A stretch of DNA of 64,000 nt from Bordetella genomosp. 8 (GTDB lineage: Bacteria > Pseudomonadota > Gammaproteobacteria > Burkholderiales > Burkholderiaceae_B). Made by a program: the position numbers and the translations under genes. This document shows, piece by piece, positions 1 through 9,137 of this stretch. The stretch lies in contig NZ_CP021108.1 of the NCBI RefSeq assembly GCF_002119685.1, forward strand, positions 5,518,001 to 5,582,000, read 5' to 3'. Within the stretch, counting starts at the first letter, position 1. Every line of letters begins with the position of its first letter. The notes under the pieces are model-generated. The model did not search any database, was not told the origin of the DNA, and worked only from the letters and a program-made list of their open reading frames with translations.

Positions 1-530
1 CGGACCTGCGCCGCCTGGGCGTGGAGCTGAACGGCGCGCGGATATTGATGGCCGGCGCCGGCGGCGCCGCGCGCGGGGTGCTGCAACCGCTGGCGCAGGC
101 CGGCTGCGCGCGCATCCACATCGTCAACCGCACGGCGGAAAAGGCGCACGCCCTGGCCACGGAATGGCTGCGGGCGACGGGGGCGGCGTCGCCCGCCGTC
201 AGCGCCGGCGGCCTGGAAGAGGCCCACAAGGGCGGCCCGTGGGAGGTGGTCATCAACGCCACCTCCAGCAGCCTGGGCGACGCGCCTCCGGCCCTGCCGG
301 CCGGACTCTATGCGGACGGGGCGCTCGCCTACGACATGATGTACGGCGCCCAGCCCACGCCCTTCATGCGCCAGGCGCGGGACGATGGCGCGGCGGCCAC
401 GGCCGACGGGCTCGGCATGCTGGTGGGCCAGGCGGCGGAAAGCTTCTTCATCTGGCATGGCGTGCGCCCCGATGCCGAACCGGTCCTGGCCGCGCTGCGG
501 CGGGAGCTGGCGACGGCCGCGCCGCGGTAA
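1..530 (+). CDS. aroE: Shikimate dehydrogenase, 5'-truncated (AroE)
   Basis: This is the C-terminal part, about 175 residues, of NADP-dependent shikimate dehydrogenase, which reduces 3-dehydroshikimate to shikimate in aromatic amino-acid biosynthesis. The frame is open to the window edge, so the N-terminal substrate domain lies outside. The Rossmann glycine motif GAGGAARG comes early, followed by NRTAEKA, the usual NADP-phosphate-binding NRT motif. The C-terminal helix has the family-typical AMMYGAQPTPF-like and LVGQAAESFFIWHG stretches (the first reads YDMMYGAQPTPF here). The stop codon overlaps the mtgA start (TAATG), so the two genes are probably co-transcribed and translationally coupled. 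The family call is firm; only the start is missing. Confidence 0.95.
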   Translation, partial: DLRRLGVELNGARILMAGAGGAARGVLQPLAQAGCARIHIVNRTAEKAHALATEWLRATGAASPAVSAGGLEEAHKGGPWEVVINATSSSLGDAPPALPAGLYADGALAYDMMYGAQPTPFMRQARDDGAAATADGLGMLVGQAAESFFIWHGVRPDAEPVLAALRRELATAAPR

Positions 531-1273
531 TGGCCAGGATGGCGGCGCGCCGCGGTTCCACCGGCAGGATTTCATGGTTCCGGCTCATTTCGGCCGGCGT
601 GATGCTGCTGCTTTGCCTGGCGATCCTGTACCAGCTCTGGCTCTTCTGCATGGTGGTGTGGTATTCCCATCGCAATCCCGGCAGCAGTTCGGTCATGCGC
701 GAGGAAATCGCGCGGCTGCGCGAAACCGATCCCAAGGCGCAGCTGCGTTTCGAATGGGTCGACTACGACCAGATCAACAACACGCTGAAGCGCGCGGTGA
801 TCGCTTCCGAGGATTCCAACTTCATCGACCACGACGGCGTTGAATGGGATGCCATTCGCAAGGCCTGGGAATACAACCAGGAGCAGGCCGAGCTGGGCCG
901 CAGCCGCATGCGGGGCGGATCCACCATCACGCAGCAGGTGGCGAAGAATCTTTTTCTTTCAGGTTCGCGCACGTATCTGCGCAAAGGCGAGGAATTGATC
1001 CTGGCTTACATGATCGAATGGGTCATGCCCAAGCGCCGCATCCTGGAGATCTACCTGAACATCGCCGAATGGGGCACGGGCGTATTCGGCGCCCAGGCGG
1101 CGGCGCAACACTATTACGGCACCAGCGCGGCCCGGCTGAGCGCGGCGCAGTCCGCCCGGCTGGCGGCGATGCTGCCCAATCCCCGCTATTACGACAAGCG
1201 TGGAATCACGTCATACCTGAGTCGCCGCATGGGCATCCTGCAGCGGCGCATGCAGCAGGTGGATATTCCCTGA
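530..1273 (+). CDS. mtgA: Monofunctional peptidoglycan glycosyltransferase MtgA
   Basis: A 247-residue GT51-family glycosyltransferase that polymerises lipid II into glycan strands at the periplasmic face of the inner membrane. A single membrane anchor lies at about residues 15-40. The catalytic-glutamate motif is EDSNFIDHDG, followed by RGGSTITQQVAKNLFL and the second conserved glutamate region YLNIAEWG. No transpeptidase domain follows, which fits the monofunctional family and its usual length (about 230-245). The ATG at 530 overlaps the aroE stop; an in-frame ATG at 539 is an alternative. The aroE-mtgA order is common in betaproteobacteria. Confidence 0.95.
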   Translation: MARMAARRGSTGRISWFRLISAGVMLLLCLAILYQLWLFCMVVWYSHRNPGSSSVMREEIARLRETDPKAQLRFEWVDYDQINNTLKRAVIASEDSNFIDHDGVEWDAIRKAWEYNQEQAELGRSRMRGGSTITQQVAKNLFLSGSRTYLRKGEELILAYMIEWVMPKRRILEIYLNIAEWGTGVFGAQAAAQHYYGTSAARLSAAQSARLAAMLPNPRYYDKRGITSYLSRRMGILQRRMQQVDIP

Positions 1274-1323
1274 TGCGTCATTTTTGTTAAGCTACTTCGT
1301 TTCGCCCGCCACCTTCGTCACCC

Positions 1324-2502
1324 ATGCGAACCGCCCGCCGATACCTGGCCAAAGAAATCTACCGCTCGTGCACCGTGGTGCTGCTGGCCCTGCTCGGCTT
1401 GTTCACGTTCTTCGCGCTGGTGGATGACCTGGACAACGTGGGCAGCAAGTTCACCATTTTCGCGCTGTTCTATCTGCAGGCCCTAGCCATGCCCACGCGG
1501 CTGTACGACCTGCTGCCGATCGGCCTGCTGATAGGCTCCATCCTGGCGCTGGCCGGCCTGGCGCAGCGCAATGAGCTGGTCATCCTGCGCGTATCCGGCG
1601 TCAGCGGCCTGAAACTGCTGGGCATGCTGTGGGTGGTGACGATACCCGTCATGATCGGCGCCACGGTGCTGTCGGAATGGGTCACCCCGATCGCCGAAAT
1701 CAAAAGCAGCGAGGCCAACCTGCTGTATCGCGGCAGTGCGGGCGGCAATCGGCTGGAAAGCGGCTACTGGTTCAAGGAGCCGACCAAGGATGGGGGCGCC
1801 CGCACGCTGAACATCGCCAAGCTGAAGGCCGATGGCGAGGTCGAAGGCGTCATCCTTTACGAATTCCGCAAGGACCTGGAGCTGATCGCCCTGTCCAAGG
1901 CAGAGACCGGGCGTTTCGCGGACGGCAAGCTGATCCTGTACAACGTCGTGGAAAACCGCATCTCGCACGATGCCGTACAGGCGCTGGACAACGCCAAGCC
2001 GCCGACGGATCCGGTCATCCAGGTCGTCAAGATCCCGCAGCGCGAGCTCACCACCACCCTGACCCCTGGCCGCCTGCTGGCGCGCGTGCTGACGCCGGAG
2101 CGCATGTCGCTGGTCACCCTGCTCGACTACATCGATTACCTGCGCCACAACCAGCTGCAGGCCGACCGGCAGATCGTCGCGGTCTGGCGCAAGGGCGTGT
2201 ACCCCTTCACCCTGCTGATCATGATGACGATCGCCGCTCCGGTGGCCTTCATGCAGACGCGCCGCGGCGGCGTCGGCGCCAAGGTGTTTATCGGCATCCT
2301 GGTGGGCGTCGGGTTCTTCATGGTGAACCAGCTGTCCCTGAACGTCGGCATGCTCAGCCACTGGCCGCCCTGGGTCACCGCCATCGTGCCGAATCTGGGC
2401 GCGTTGTTGATCGCCCTGGGGGCGCTGACGCTGATGGAATACCGCCACACCGTCTCGCGCGTGATGGACCAACGCTGGCCCTGGCGCCGTTCGCCGGTAT
2501 GA
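1324..2502 (+). CDS. lptG: LPS export ABC transporter permease LptG
   Basis: A 392-residue LptF/LptG-family permease of the LptB2FG transporter, which extracts lipopolysaccharide from the inner membrane and passes it to the Lpt bridge. It has the family layout: transmembrane segments near residues 13-35, 55-80 and 100-120, a large periplasmic beta-jellyroll region (about 130-275), and three C-terminal helices (about 290-380). The [15 protein letters not shown] coupling-helix region and the following EWVTP are LptG-typical. The partner lptF, usually just upstream, is absent and mtgA occupies that place. The stop overlaps the apaH start by 3 nt. LptG is preferred over LptF on the N-terminal sequence, but the paralogues are similar. 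Confidence 0.85.
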   Translation: MRTARRYLAKEIYRSCTVVLLALLGLFTFFALVDDLDNVGSKFTIFALFYLQALAMPTRLYDLLPIGLLIGSILALAGLAQRNELVILRVSGVSGLKLLGMLWVVTIPVMIGATVLSEWVTPIAEIKSSEANLLYRGSAGGNRLESGYWFKEPTKDGGARTLNIAKLKADGEVEGVILYEFRKDLELIALSKAETGRFADGKLILYNVVENRISHDAVQALDNAKPPTDPVIQVVKIPQRELTTTLTPGRLLARVLTPERMSLVTLLDYIDYLRHNQLQADRQIVAVWRKGVYPFTLLIMMTIAAPVAFMQTRRGGVGAKVFIGILVGVGFFMVNQLSLNVGMLSHWPPWVTAIVPNLGALLIALGALTLMEYRHTVSRVMDQRWPWRRSPV

Positions 2503-3332
2503 CCGCGAGCATCTGGATGATCGGCGACCTGCAAGGGTGCTGCGAGCCGTTGGTAAGGCTGCTAGCGCATCCCGAGCTGGTCGGCGAACCCGAATCGCGT
2601 TTCTGGTTCGCGGGCGACCTGGTCAATCGCGGGCCGCACTCCCTGGCCACCCTGCGCCGCGTCATGGCGCTGGAAGACCGCGCCGTGGCGGTGCTGGGCA
2701 ATCACGACCTGCATCTGCTGGCGGCCGCCGCCGGCGTGCGCCGGCCCACCAAATCGGACACCATCCAGGAAATCCTGGATGCGCCGGACGCCGCCGACAT
2801 GATCGACTGGCTGCGCCGCCGTCCCCTGGCGCATTTCGAACAGGGACACCTGCTGGTCCATGCGGGCACCCTGGCGAAATGGGACGTGCAGAAGACCCTG
2901 GCGCTGGCCGCCGAAGTCGAGGACGCGCTGCGCGGCCCCAACTGGCAACGCGCCTTGCAGAAGATGTATGGCAATCAGCCGGTCACGTGGAACGATGACA
3001 TCCACGGCGGCAAGCGCATGCGGGTCATCATCAACGCCCTGACGCGCATGCGGCTTTGCACGCCCCAGGGGCATATGGAGTTCGATACCAAGGTGGCCCC
3101 CGGCGCCTGGCCGGCGGGATTGATACCCTGGTACGACGTGCCCGACCGCAAGACGCGCGACGTCACCGTGGTGTTCGGCCATTGGTCGACGCTGGGGCTG
3201 CTGCTGCGCAAGGACGTCATCTGCCTGGACACGGGCTGCGTGTGGGGCGGCATGCTGACGGCGCTACGCCTGCAGGACCGCAAGCTGGTGCAGGTCAAAT
3301 GCGGCAAGGGGCTGGACCCGCTGTCGGTCTAG
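2499..3332 (+). CDS. apaH: Symmetrical bis(5'-nucleosyl)-tetraphosphatase ApaH
   Basis: A 277-residue calcineurin-type phosphoesterase that hydrolyses Ap4A and related Np4N alarmones or RNA caps to two ADP. The metal-binding motifs are in order: GDLQGC (about residues 9-14), GDLVNRGP (about 35-42) and GNHD (about 67-70), with the distal VHAG and FGHW histidines. Length matches E. coli ApaH (about 280). The ATG at 2499 gives a normal N-terminus [10 protein letters not shown] and overlaps the lptG stop, so expression is probably coupled. The in-frame open region further upstream is the shadow of lptG. Confidence 0.95.
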   Translation: MTASIWMIGDLQGCCEPLVRLLAHPELVGEPESRFWFAGDLVNRGPHSLATLRRVMALEDRAVAVLGNHDLHLLAAAAGVRRPTKSDTIQEILDAPDAADMIDWLRRRPLAHFEQGHLLVHAGTLAKWDVQKTLALAAEVEDALRGPNWQRALQKMYGNQPVTWNDDIHGGKRMRVIINALTRMRLCTPQGHMEFDTKVAPGAWPAGLIPWYDVPDRKTRDVTVVFGHWSTLGLLLRKDVICLDTGCVWGGMLTALRLQDRKLVQVKCGKGLDPLSV

Positions 3333-3347
3333 GTACCGGTCCAGGTA

Positions 3348-4172
3348 TCAGTCGCCCAGGGCCTGCTGGATGCGGGAGCGCGCATCGGCAGCCATCTCCA
3401 GGCGGGTCTGCCCGCCGGTATCCAGCGGCGGCAGGTAGAAGGTTTCCACCCCCAGCCCACGGGCGCCCAGCACCCGCCACAGGTTTCCCACCAGGGTTTC
3501 GTCGCCGACGAAGGCCGCGAAGGAATCGCGCTGGCCGTGCCGCATGAAGCGCAGCGCCACCGGCTGGATGGCCACGCCGGCCTGGCGCGCGGGCTCGAAC
3601 AAGCTGCCATGGAATGGCAGCAGCACGTAGCCTTCCGTGGTGGTTCCTTCCGGAAACAGTCCCACCGATTCGCCCAGGGCGAAACGCCCTTTCATGGCCT
3701 CGCCCACCGAATGGATAGCGTGGCGATGGCCACGCTGCAGGAACAGGGTGCCGGCGCCCGCCACCAGCCAGCCGACGATGGGCCAGCGGCGGATCTCGCT
3801 CTTGGCCACGAAGGCGGTAGGCCGCACGGCGTTGATCACGAATATATCCAGCCATGACACGTGGTTGGCGACGATGAGCACGGGCCCCTGCATCAGCGGC
3901 TGGCCCTGCACCCGCAGGCGCACGCCGCACACGCGAAGCAGGCAGCGGGACCAGGTGCGGTTGAGCGTGTCGCGGCCACGCGCGCCGACGATGGGATAGA
4001 CCGTGCCGACCAGCAGCAAGCCCAGCAGCACCAGCGAAGCGACGATCAGCGCCCGTGGCAGGAAACGCAGTAAGCGCACGGGAAAGATGGCGGGATCGTG
4101 GCGGTCGTAAGGGGGGACCTGCGCGGGCGCGGCGCCGGACCGCGGCTGGGCGGTGGATCCTGGGTCTGTCAT
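3348..4172 (-). CDS. 1-acyl-sn-glycerol-3-phosphate acyltransferase family protein (PlsC-like)
   Basis: A PlsC/LPLAT-family membrane acyltransferase that probably transfers an acyl chain to a lysophospholipid or a related acceptor. A hydrophobic segment lies at about residues 35-65. The catalytic NHVSWLD (HX4D) box follows, then FLQRGHR and FPEGTTTEG, the substrate-binding blocks of the family. Two starts are possible, 4172 (MTDPGS) and 4226; neither has a clear Shine-Dalgarno, and 4172 gives the more usual N-terminus. The gene is convergent with apaH, with 15 nt between the stops. Sequence alone cannot separate a true PlsC from lyso-ornithine or other LPLAT enzymes. Confidence 0.85.
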   Translation of the reverse strand: MTDPGSTAQPRSGAAPAQVPPYDRHDPAIFPVRLLRFLPRALIVASLVLLGLLLVGTVYPIVGARGRDTLNRTWSRCLLRVCGVRLRVQGQPLMQGPVLIVANHVSWLDIFVINAVRPTAFVAKSEIRRWPIVGWLVAGAGTLFLQRGHRHAIHSVGEAMKGRFALGESVGLFPEGTTTEGYVLLPFHGSLFEPARQAGVAIQPVALRFMRHGQRDSFAAFVGDETLVGNLWRVLGARGLGVETFYLPPLDTGGQTRLEMAADARSRIQQALGD

Positions 4173-4331
4173 GAGCGAAAGGTGGTGGCTGGTGGGCGCG
4201 CCGCGGCGCGGACGCCACCATACCATGGCGCAGTATTTCAGATCGACGACGGGCGCGCGGTGGCCCCGGCGGCTAGCGCGGCGGTTGACTGGGCAGTGCG
4301 CTCGGCCGGATGCTTGGCTGGATGCCTGACG

Positions 4332-4811
4332 TTAGCCCGGCAGGGCGTCCAGGTAGCGTTGCAGGATGACGGCCGCGGCAGCGGCGTCGTCCGGCGCATG
4401 GGTGCCGAGCAGCGCCTGGGCCTGCATGCTGGAGCCGCGCTCGTCGACCAGCACCACCGGCAGCCCGAACCGGCCATGCAGCTGGTTGGCGAAGCGGCGG
4501 CAGCGCGCGGTGGCCTCCTGTTCGCCGCCGTCGGCGGCCAGCGCCAGCCCGACGATCAGGCGCTGGGGCTGCCACTCCCGCAGCAAGGCGGCGATGCGGC
4601 CGAAGCGCACGTCACGGACCTCGCTGTGGATGATTTCCATGGGCGTGGCCTGGCGGACCAGGGTATTGCCGATGGCAATGCCTATCTTTTTGGTGCCGTA
4701 GTCGAAGGCGAGCAAGGTTTCCTCGACCACGCGCGGCGCCGCGTCGGGCCGGGCCGCGCCAGGCCGGGCCGCATCAGGCGGAGTCGGGTCCGGTCGGGCC
4801 TCGCTAGGCAT
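4332..4811 (-). CDS. ruvX: Holliday junction resolvase-like protein RuvX/YqgF
   Basis: A RNase H-fold YqgF-family protein, linked in other bacteria to 16S rRNA 5'-end maturation and proposed as a resolvase. The core starts at LLAFDYGTKKIGIAIG with its catalytic aspartate. The second acidic site is VLVDERGSS and the third is DDAAAAAVILQRYL. The first 30 residues before the fold are an Ala/Pro/Arg-rich extension encoded by a repetitive GC-rich stretch. The start at 4811 overlaps the algH stop by 8 nt (an upstream in-frame ATG is at 4820), giving the widespread algH-ruvX pair. Confidence 0.93.
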   Translation of the reverse strand: MPSEARPDPTPPDAARPGAARPDAAPRVVEETLLAFDYGTKKIGIAIGNTLVRQATPMEIIHSEVRDVRFGRIAALLREWQPQRLIVGLALAADGGEQEATARCRRFANQLHGRFGLPVVLVDERGSSMQAQALLGTHAPDDAAAAAVILQRYLDALPG

Positions 4812-5397
4812 GGCCCGCATCGCCGGCCAGCATGACCGGGTCTATGCCCAGCAGCTTCAGCGCCGCGGGATAGCGGTCTTCCGGAGGCACGTCGAAAATG
4901 ATGTCCGGGTCGGCCGACACGCTGAGCCACGCATTGCGCGACATTTCGCTTTCCAGCTGCCCCGCCCCCCAGCCGGCATACCCCAGGGTGACCAGCATCC
5001 GCGCCGGCCCGTTGCCGTCGGCCACGGCCTGCAGCACGTCGCGCGACGTGGTCAACGCCAGGCCGCCCAACTTGATGCTGGACGTGTAGTCGCCAGGTGG
5101 CGCGTGCAGCACGAAACCCCGGTCCGTCTGCACCGGACCGCCGAAGAACACCGGCGTTTCCTTGACCGGCGCGATTTCAAGGTTCAGCTCGATGCGCTCG
5201 AACAGGGTACCCAGCGTCAGGTCCGTGGGCCGATTGATCACCAGGCCCAAGGCGCCCTTGGCAGTGTGCTCGCAGATATAGATAACCGCTCCCGCCAGAC
5301 TTCCTTCGACCATGTTGGGCATAGCGACCAGAAACTGATTGGAAAAATCAACCGCCGGCGTGTCATCGCTGTCCGGCTTGTCGTTGTCGTCGCTCAT
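4804..5397 (-). CDS. algH: YqgE/AlgH family protein (UPF0301)
   Basis: A 197-residue member of the YqgE/AlgH family, a conserved cytoplasmic protein of unclear biochemical role named after an effect on alginate regulation in Pseudomonas. Family hallmarks are FLVAMPNM near the N-terminus, AVIYICEH, GALGLVINRP, VFFGGPV and LGYAGWGAGQLE. Length is normal (about 185-200). It lies directly upstream of and overlaps ruvX, the usual arrangement. The short acidic N-terminal leader before the fold is variable in the family. Confidence 0.94.
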   Translation of the reverse strand: MSDDNDKPDSDDTPAVDFSNQFLVAMPNMVEGSLAGAVIYICEHTAKGALGLVINRPTDLTLGTLFERIELNLEIAPVKETPVFFGGPVQTDRGFVLHAPPGDYTSSIKLGGLALTTSRDVLQAVADGNGPARMLVTLGYAGWGAGQLESEMSRNAWLSVSADPDIIFDVPPEDRYPAALKLLGIDPVMLAGDAGHA

Positions 5398-5476
5398 AAT
5401 GTCCCCCTAGGACAATTCGCGCCCTATCACGCGGAGCCGGGAATCACCGATCCCCGGAAAAACGGCATGGATGGCG

Positions 5477-5641
5477 TCAGATCTCCATAAGCTCGAAATC
5501 TTCCTTGCGGGCGCCGCATTCGGGACAGACCCAATTGGGCGGCACGTCTTCCCAGCGGGTGCCGGGCGCGATGCCTTCGTCGGGCAAGCCGGCCTCTTCG
5601 TCATAGACCCAGCCACAGATCAGACACATCCAAGTTCGCAT
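5477..5641 (-). CDS. Rubredoxin
   Basis: A 54-residue rubredoxin, a one-iron electron carrier. The two iron-binding knuckles are CLICG (about residues 6-10) and CPECG (about 39-43), with the conserved GWVYDEEAG, PGTRWEDVP and KEDFELM segments. The ATG at 5641 is preceded by AGGGAAACT, a good ribosome-binding site, and gives the family-standard length. It is divergent from thiD, an arrangement recurrent in Burkholderiales. Its redox partner is not in this window. Confidence 0.96.
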   Translation of the reverse strand: MRTWMCLICGWVYDEEAGLPDEGIAPGTRWEDVPPNWVCPECGARKEDFELMEI

Positions 5642-5788
5642 AGTTTCCCTGAAATCAAAGTTACGGCCTGGCCGGGGGATAAAGCCGCCCAAGCGGACGC
5701 GATCAATTAGAATGGGGTCGATCTTACCGAAACCCAATAGGTTCCAGTCCCGGTTTGCGCAAAAAACGGGGCCGGCCATGCCGTCGAA

Positions 5789-6598
5789 GTGACATTCCCC
5801 ACTCCCCCCATCGTACTGATTTTCGGCCCTTTCGACCCCACGGGTTCGGACGGGCTCCCGGCTGATGCCGTGACCTGCGCCAGCCTGGGCTGCCACGGGC
5901 TGGCCGCCGTCACCGCGCTGACGGTGCAGGATACGGCCGCCGTCGAGGACGTGCAGGCGATTTCCCCCGAACTGCTGGACGACCAGGCCCGTTGCGTGCT
6001 CGAAGACATGCCCGTGCAGGCGATCAAGGTGGGCGCCCTGTACACGGCGGAAGCCGCGAGCGCGGTGGCGCAGGTGGCGGCGGACTACAGCAACGTGCCG
6101 CTGGTGCTGCACCTGGGCCAGCGCGGACCGCTGCCCGAGGACGCGGCGGAACAGGAAGACGCCGACGATCTGCTGGCCGCTACCTTGGAATTGGTCCTGC
6201 CCCAGGCGGATGTGGTGGTCGTCGAGCATGCGCGGCTGGCTCAATGGTTGGCGGACGGGACCATGGATATCGGTGAGGCTTCGTCGCCGGCTCATGCGAT
6301 GCTGGGGGCCGGCGCCAAATGGGTTCTGGTTCTGGGCGCGCCGCTGCGGCCGGGACATTTCGCCAACACGCTGATCGGGCCCAATGGCACGACCACGAAC
6401 ACTCCCTGGCAAGCGCCTCCGGAACGCAGCGGCGACAGCGGCGGCCTGCTGGCCACGGCGCTCACGGCCTATCTGGCGCATGGAATGCCGGTGCCGCAAG
6501 CGGTGGAACATGCCCTGGCGCACGCTGACTCCGGCATTTCAGCAAGTTTCCTGCCCGGCATGGGGCGGCGCGTGGCCAATCGGATGCGCCTGCAATGA
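5789..6598 (+). CDS. thiD: Hydroxymethylpyrimidine/phosphomethylpyrimidine kinase ThiD
   Basis: A 269-residue ribokinase-fold enzyme that should phosphorylate HMP and HMP-phosphate to HMP-PP, the pyrimidine precursor of thiamine. The N-terminal substrate motif is FDPTGSDGLPAD, a divergent form of the usual DPSGGAGIQAD, followed by TCASLGCHGLAAVTALTVQ. The C-terminal anion-hole region RSGDSGGLLATAL keeps the catalytic aspartate. The start is GTG at 5789; no in-frame ATG gives a better N-terminus. It overlaps thiE by 4 nt (ATGA), forming a thiDE unit. The divergent motif leaves some doubt about the second kinase step. Confidence 0.87.
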   Translation: MTFPTPPIVLIFGPFDPTGSDGLPADAVTCASLGCHGLAAVTALTVQDTAAVEDVQAISPELLDDQARCVLEDMPVQAIKVGALYTAEAASAVAQVAADYSNVPLVLHLGQRGPLPEDAAEQEDADDLLAATLELVLPQADVVVVEHARLAQWLADGTMDIGEASSPAHAMLGAGAKWVLVLGAPLRPGHFANTLIGPNGTTTNTPWQAPPERSGDSGGLLATALTAYLAHGMPVPQAVEHALAHADSGISASFLPGMGRRVANRMRLQ

Positions 6599-7278
6599 CA
6601 TCGCTGCGCTTTCCCCGCGGCCTGTATGGCGTCACGCCCGAATGGGACGACACCGGCAGGCTGCTGCGCGCGGTGAAGCAGGCCGCGGCCGGCGGCATGC
6701 GTTCGCTGCAGTTGCGCCGCAAGGACGTGCCGGCCGCGACCCGGCGGGAACAGGCGGCGGCACTGGCGCCGCTGTGCCGTGAGCTGGGTGTGGTGTTCCT
6801 GATCAACGATCACTGGGAACTGGCGCTGGAAGTCGGTGCCGATGGCGTGCACCTGGGCCGCGACGACGGCGACCTGGCCCAGGTACGGGCGCAGGCGCCC
6901 GACCTGATCATCGGCGCATCCTGCTACGACGATATCGAGCGCGCCCGCGCCATGCTGCAGGCGGGCGCGGACTATATCGCCTTCGGCGCGGTCTTTCCGT
7001 CGCCCACCAAACCGGCGGCGGTGCGCGCACCGCTCTCGCTGTTCGCGCAGGCCGTGGCATTGGCGCAGTCGCGCCCCGCCCCGCGGCCCGCGGTGGTGGC
7101 GATCGGTGGCATCACGCCGTCCAATGCGGCGCTGGTGGCGCAGGCCGGCGCCGACGCCGTGGCGGTCATCACCGGAGTCTTCGAGGCGCCGGATATCGGC
7201 CGGGCCGCGGCAGAATGCGCGCGTCCATTTCTATCGCCTCTGTCGGCGCCGCCACCGCGCGGCGATTCGGCCGGCTGA
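6595..7278 (+). CDS. thiE: Thiamine-phosphate synthase ThiE
   Basis: A 227-residue TIM-barrel enzyme that joins HMP-PP and the thiazole phosphate to make thiamine monophosphate. The signature blocks are intact: LQLRRKD (about 40), INDHWELA (about 69), ADGVHLGRDDGD (about 82), the FGAVFPSPTK phosphate loop (about 127) and VAIGGI (about 167). The ATG overlaps the thiD stop. The last 20 residues (Ser/Pro/Ala-rich) extend past the fold. A second, degenerate ThiE-like domain lies fused to a Nudix domain at 30149-31123; this one looks like the true enzyme. Confidence 0.95.
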   Translation: MTSLRFPRGLYGVTPEWDDTGRLLRAVKQAAAGGMRSLQLRRKDVPAATRREQAAALAPLCRELGVVFLINDHWELALEVGADGVHLGRDDGDLAQVRAQAPDLIIGASCYDDIERARAMLQAGADYIAFGAVFPSPTKPAAVRAPLSLFAQAVALAQSRPAPRPAVVAIGGITPSNAALVAQAGADAVAVITGVFEAPDIGRAAAECARPFLSPLSAPPPRGDSAG

Positions 7279-7374
7279 CTTCTCCACGGCCGGCCCCCGT
7301 CGCGCCGCGCGAACCGGCGAACGGGTATATGAACAAGCGCGGCCGGTGCCCAACCTTTTATCGAGCAGGCTTTC

Positions 7375-8658
7375 ATGTCCAGCAACGCCGAACTCTTCGA
7401 ACGCGCAAGCCGCAGCATCCCTGGCGGCGTCAATTCCCCCGTGCGGGCCTTCCGATCGGTAGGCGGGACGCCCCGTTTCATCGCCCGTGGCCAGGGGCCG
7501 TATATCTGGGATGCGGAAGGCACGCGCTATGTGGACTACATCGGATCCTGGGGCCCGGCGATCCTGGGCCATGCCCATCCCGACGTGGTGCGGGCGGTGC
7601 AGGAAGCCGCCACCCAAGGGCTGTCCTTCGGCGCGCCCACGCAGGCCGAGATCACGCTTGCGGAAACCCTGATCGCGCGCCTGCCGTCGATGGAGCAGGT
7701 GCGGCTGGTCAGCTCCGGCACGGAAGCCACGATGACGGCCATCCGGCTGGCGCGCGGCGCGACCGGCCGCAACAAGATCGTCAAGTTCGAAGGCTGTTAC
7801 CACGGCCACGCCGACAGCCTGCTGGTCAAGGCGGGATCGGGCCTCCTGACCTTCGGCAATCCCACGTCGGCGGGCGTGCCGGCCGAATTCGTCGAACATA
7901 CGCTGGTCCTGGACTACAACGACCTGGACGCGGTGCGCGCGGCCTTCACCCAGTATGGCGACGATATCGCCTGCGTGATCGTCGAGCCCGTGGCCGGCAA
8001 CATGAACCTGGTCCGGCCGCTGCCGGGTTTCCTGGAAGGCCTGCGCGAGCTCTGCACGGAGCATGGCGCGCTGCTGATCTTCGACGAGGTCATGACGGGG
8101 TTCCGCGTCGGGCCGCAGGGCGTGCAGGGACTGACGGGCATCAAGCCCGACCTGACCACGCTGGCCAAGGTGATCGGCGGCGGCATGCCGGTGGGCGCCT
8201 TCGGCGGCAGCCGCGACATCATGCGGCACATCGCTCCCCTGGGCGCGGTGTACCAGGCCGGCACGCTGTCGGGCAATCCCGTAGCGGTGGCGGCGGGACT
8301 GGAAACGCTGCGCCTGATCGGCCAGCCGGGCTTCTATGACAAGCTGGCGGCGGCCACGCGCAAGCTGGTGGACGGCTTGCGGGAACGCGCGCGCGCGGCG
8401 GGCGTGCCTTTCAGCGCCGACGCCATCGGCGGGATGTTCGGCATCTACTTCAGCGACGCGATCCCCACCACGCTGGCCGAGGTGTCGGCCTGCGATACCG
8501 AGGCCTTCAAGAAGTTCTTCCACGCCATGCTGGAACGCGGCGTGCATTTCGCGCCGTCGGCCTTCGAAGCAGGTTTCGTGTCGGCCGCGCATGACGACGC
8601 GGCCATCGGCGCGACGCTGGACGCCGCCGAGCAGGTCTTCGCGTCCATGAAGCGCTAA
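7375..8658 (+). CDS. hemL: Glutamate-1-semialdehyde 2,1-aminomutase HemL
   Basis: A 427-residue PLP-dependent class III aminotransferase-fold enzyme that isomerises glutamate-1-semialdehyde to 5-aminolevulinate in tetrapyrrole synthesis by the C5 route. Diagnostic features are the N-terminal [35 protein letters not shown], the PLP aspartate in [10 protein letters not shown] and the Schiff-base lysine K265 in [18 protein letters not shown]. Length is typical. It follows thiDE by 96 bp and is convergent with the RidA gene, with only 15 bp between them. Confidence 0.97.
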   Translation: MSSNAELFERASRSIPGGVNSPVRAFRSVGGTPRFIARGQGPYIWDAEGTRYVDYIGSWGPAILGHAHPDVVRAVQEAATQGLSFGAPTQAEITLAETLIARLPSMEQVRLVSSGTEATMTAIRLARGATGRNKIVKFEGCYHGHADSLLVKAGSGLLTFGNPTSAGVPAEFVEHTLVLDYNDLDAVRAAFTQYGDDIACVIVEPVAGNMNLVRPLPGFLEGLRELCTEHGALLIFDEVMTGFRVGPQGVQGLTGIKPDLTTLAKVIGGGMPVGAFGGSRDIMRHIAPLGAVYQAGTLSGNPVAVAAGLETLRLIGQPGFYDKLAAATRKLVDGLRERARAAGVPFSADAIGGMFGIYFSDAIPTTLAEVSACDTEAFKKFFHAMLERGVHFAPSAFEAGFVSAAHDDAAIGATLDAAEQVFASMKR

Positions 8659-8673
8659 GGCACTGACCCGCGA

Positions 8674-9078
8674 TCAGCCCGGTATGACGGCGGTGGCTTC
8701 GATTTCCACCTTGGCACGCGGCTCGACCAGGGCCGCGACCTGAACCGCCGTCATCGCCGGAAAATGGCGGCCGATGATTTCGCGATAGTGCGCGCCGATA
8801 CGCGGATATGACGCCACGTACTCGGCGCGATCAGTCACGTACCAGGTCAGGCGCGTGATGTGGCGAGGTTCGCCCTTGGCCTCGGCCAGCACCGCCACGA
8901 CGTTCATCAAGGCCTGGCGCGTCTGGTCGGCGAAATCGTCGGTTTCGAACTGCTGGGCGCCGTTCCAACCTATCTGGCCGCCGATGAAGACCAGCCGGCT
9001 GCCGGGTCGCATTTCGGTCATCACGCCGTTGGAATAGCCGCGCGGCGGCAGCCAGTCGGGCGGTTGCAGTATTTGCAT
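8674..9078 (-). CDS. RidA family protein (candidate enamine/imine deaminase), last gene of the aminobenzoyl-CoA operon
   Basis: A YjgF/YER057c/UK114 (RidA) fold protein of about 134 residues. The family generally hydrolyses reactive enamines and imines, releasing ammonium. Visible family blocks are RLVFIGGQIGWNG, FADQTRQALMNVVAVLAEA, ITRLTWYVTD and FPAMTAVQVAALVEPRAKVEIEA. The conserved arginine of catalytic members may be the one in EPRAKVEIEA. ATG 9078 is chosen because AAGGA lies 8 nt upstream; ATG 9087 abuts that site. It is the sixth gene of the operon, 59 bp after the ligase. The ring product of the monooxygenase/reductase is an enamine, so a dedicated role in releasing its amino group is a plausible inference, not a demonstrated one. 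Confidence 0.9.
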   Translation of the reverse strand: MQILQPPDWLPPRGYSNGVMTEMRPGSRLVFIGGQIGWNGAQQFETDDFADQTRQALMNVVAVLAEAKGEPRHITRLTWYVTDRAEYVASYPRIGAHYREIIGRHFPAMTAVQVAALVEPRAKVEIEATAVIPG

Positions 9079-9137
9079 GGGGTCCATCCTTTTATCCGTT
9101 GCCTTCGATACATTGCGATCGGGTCATCGCCTTCGGG

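Noticed and set aside
1274..1323. TGATGCGTCATTTTTG after mtgA as an intrinsic terminator
   Set aside because: The stem is only about three base pairs before the T run, too weak to call.
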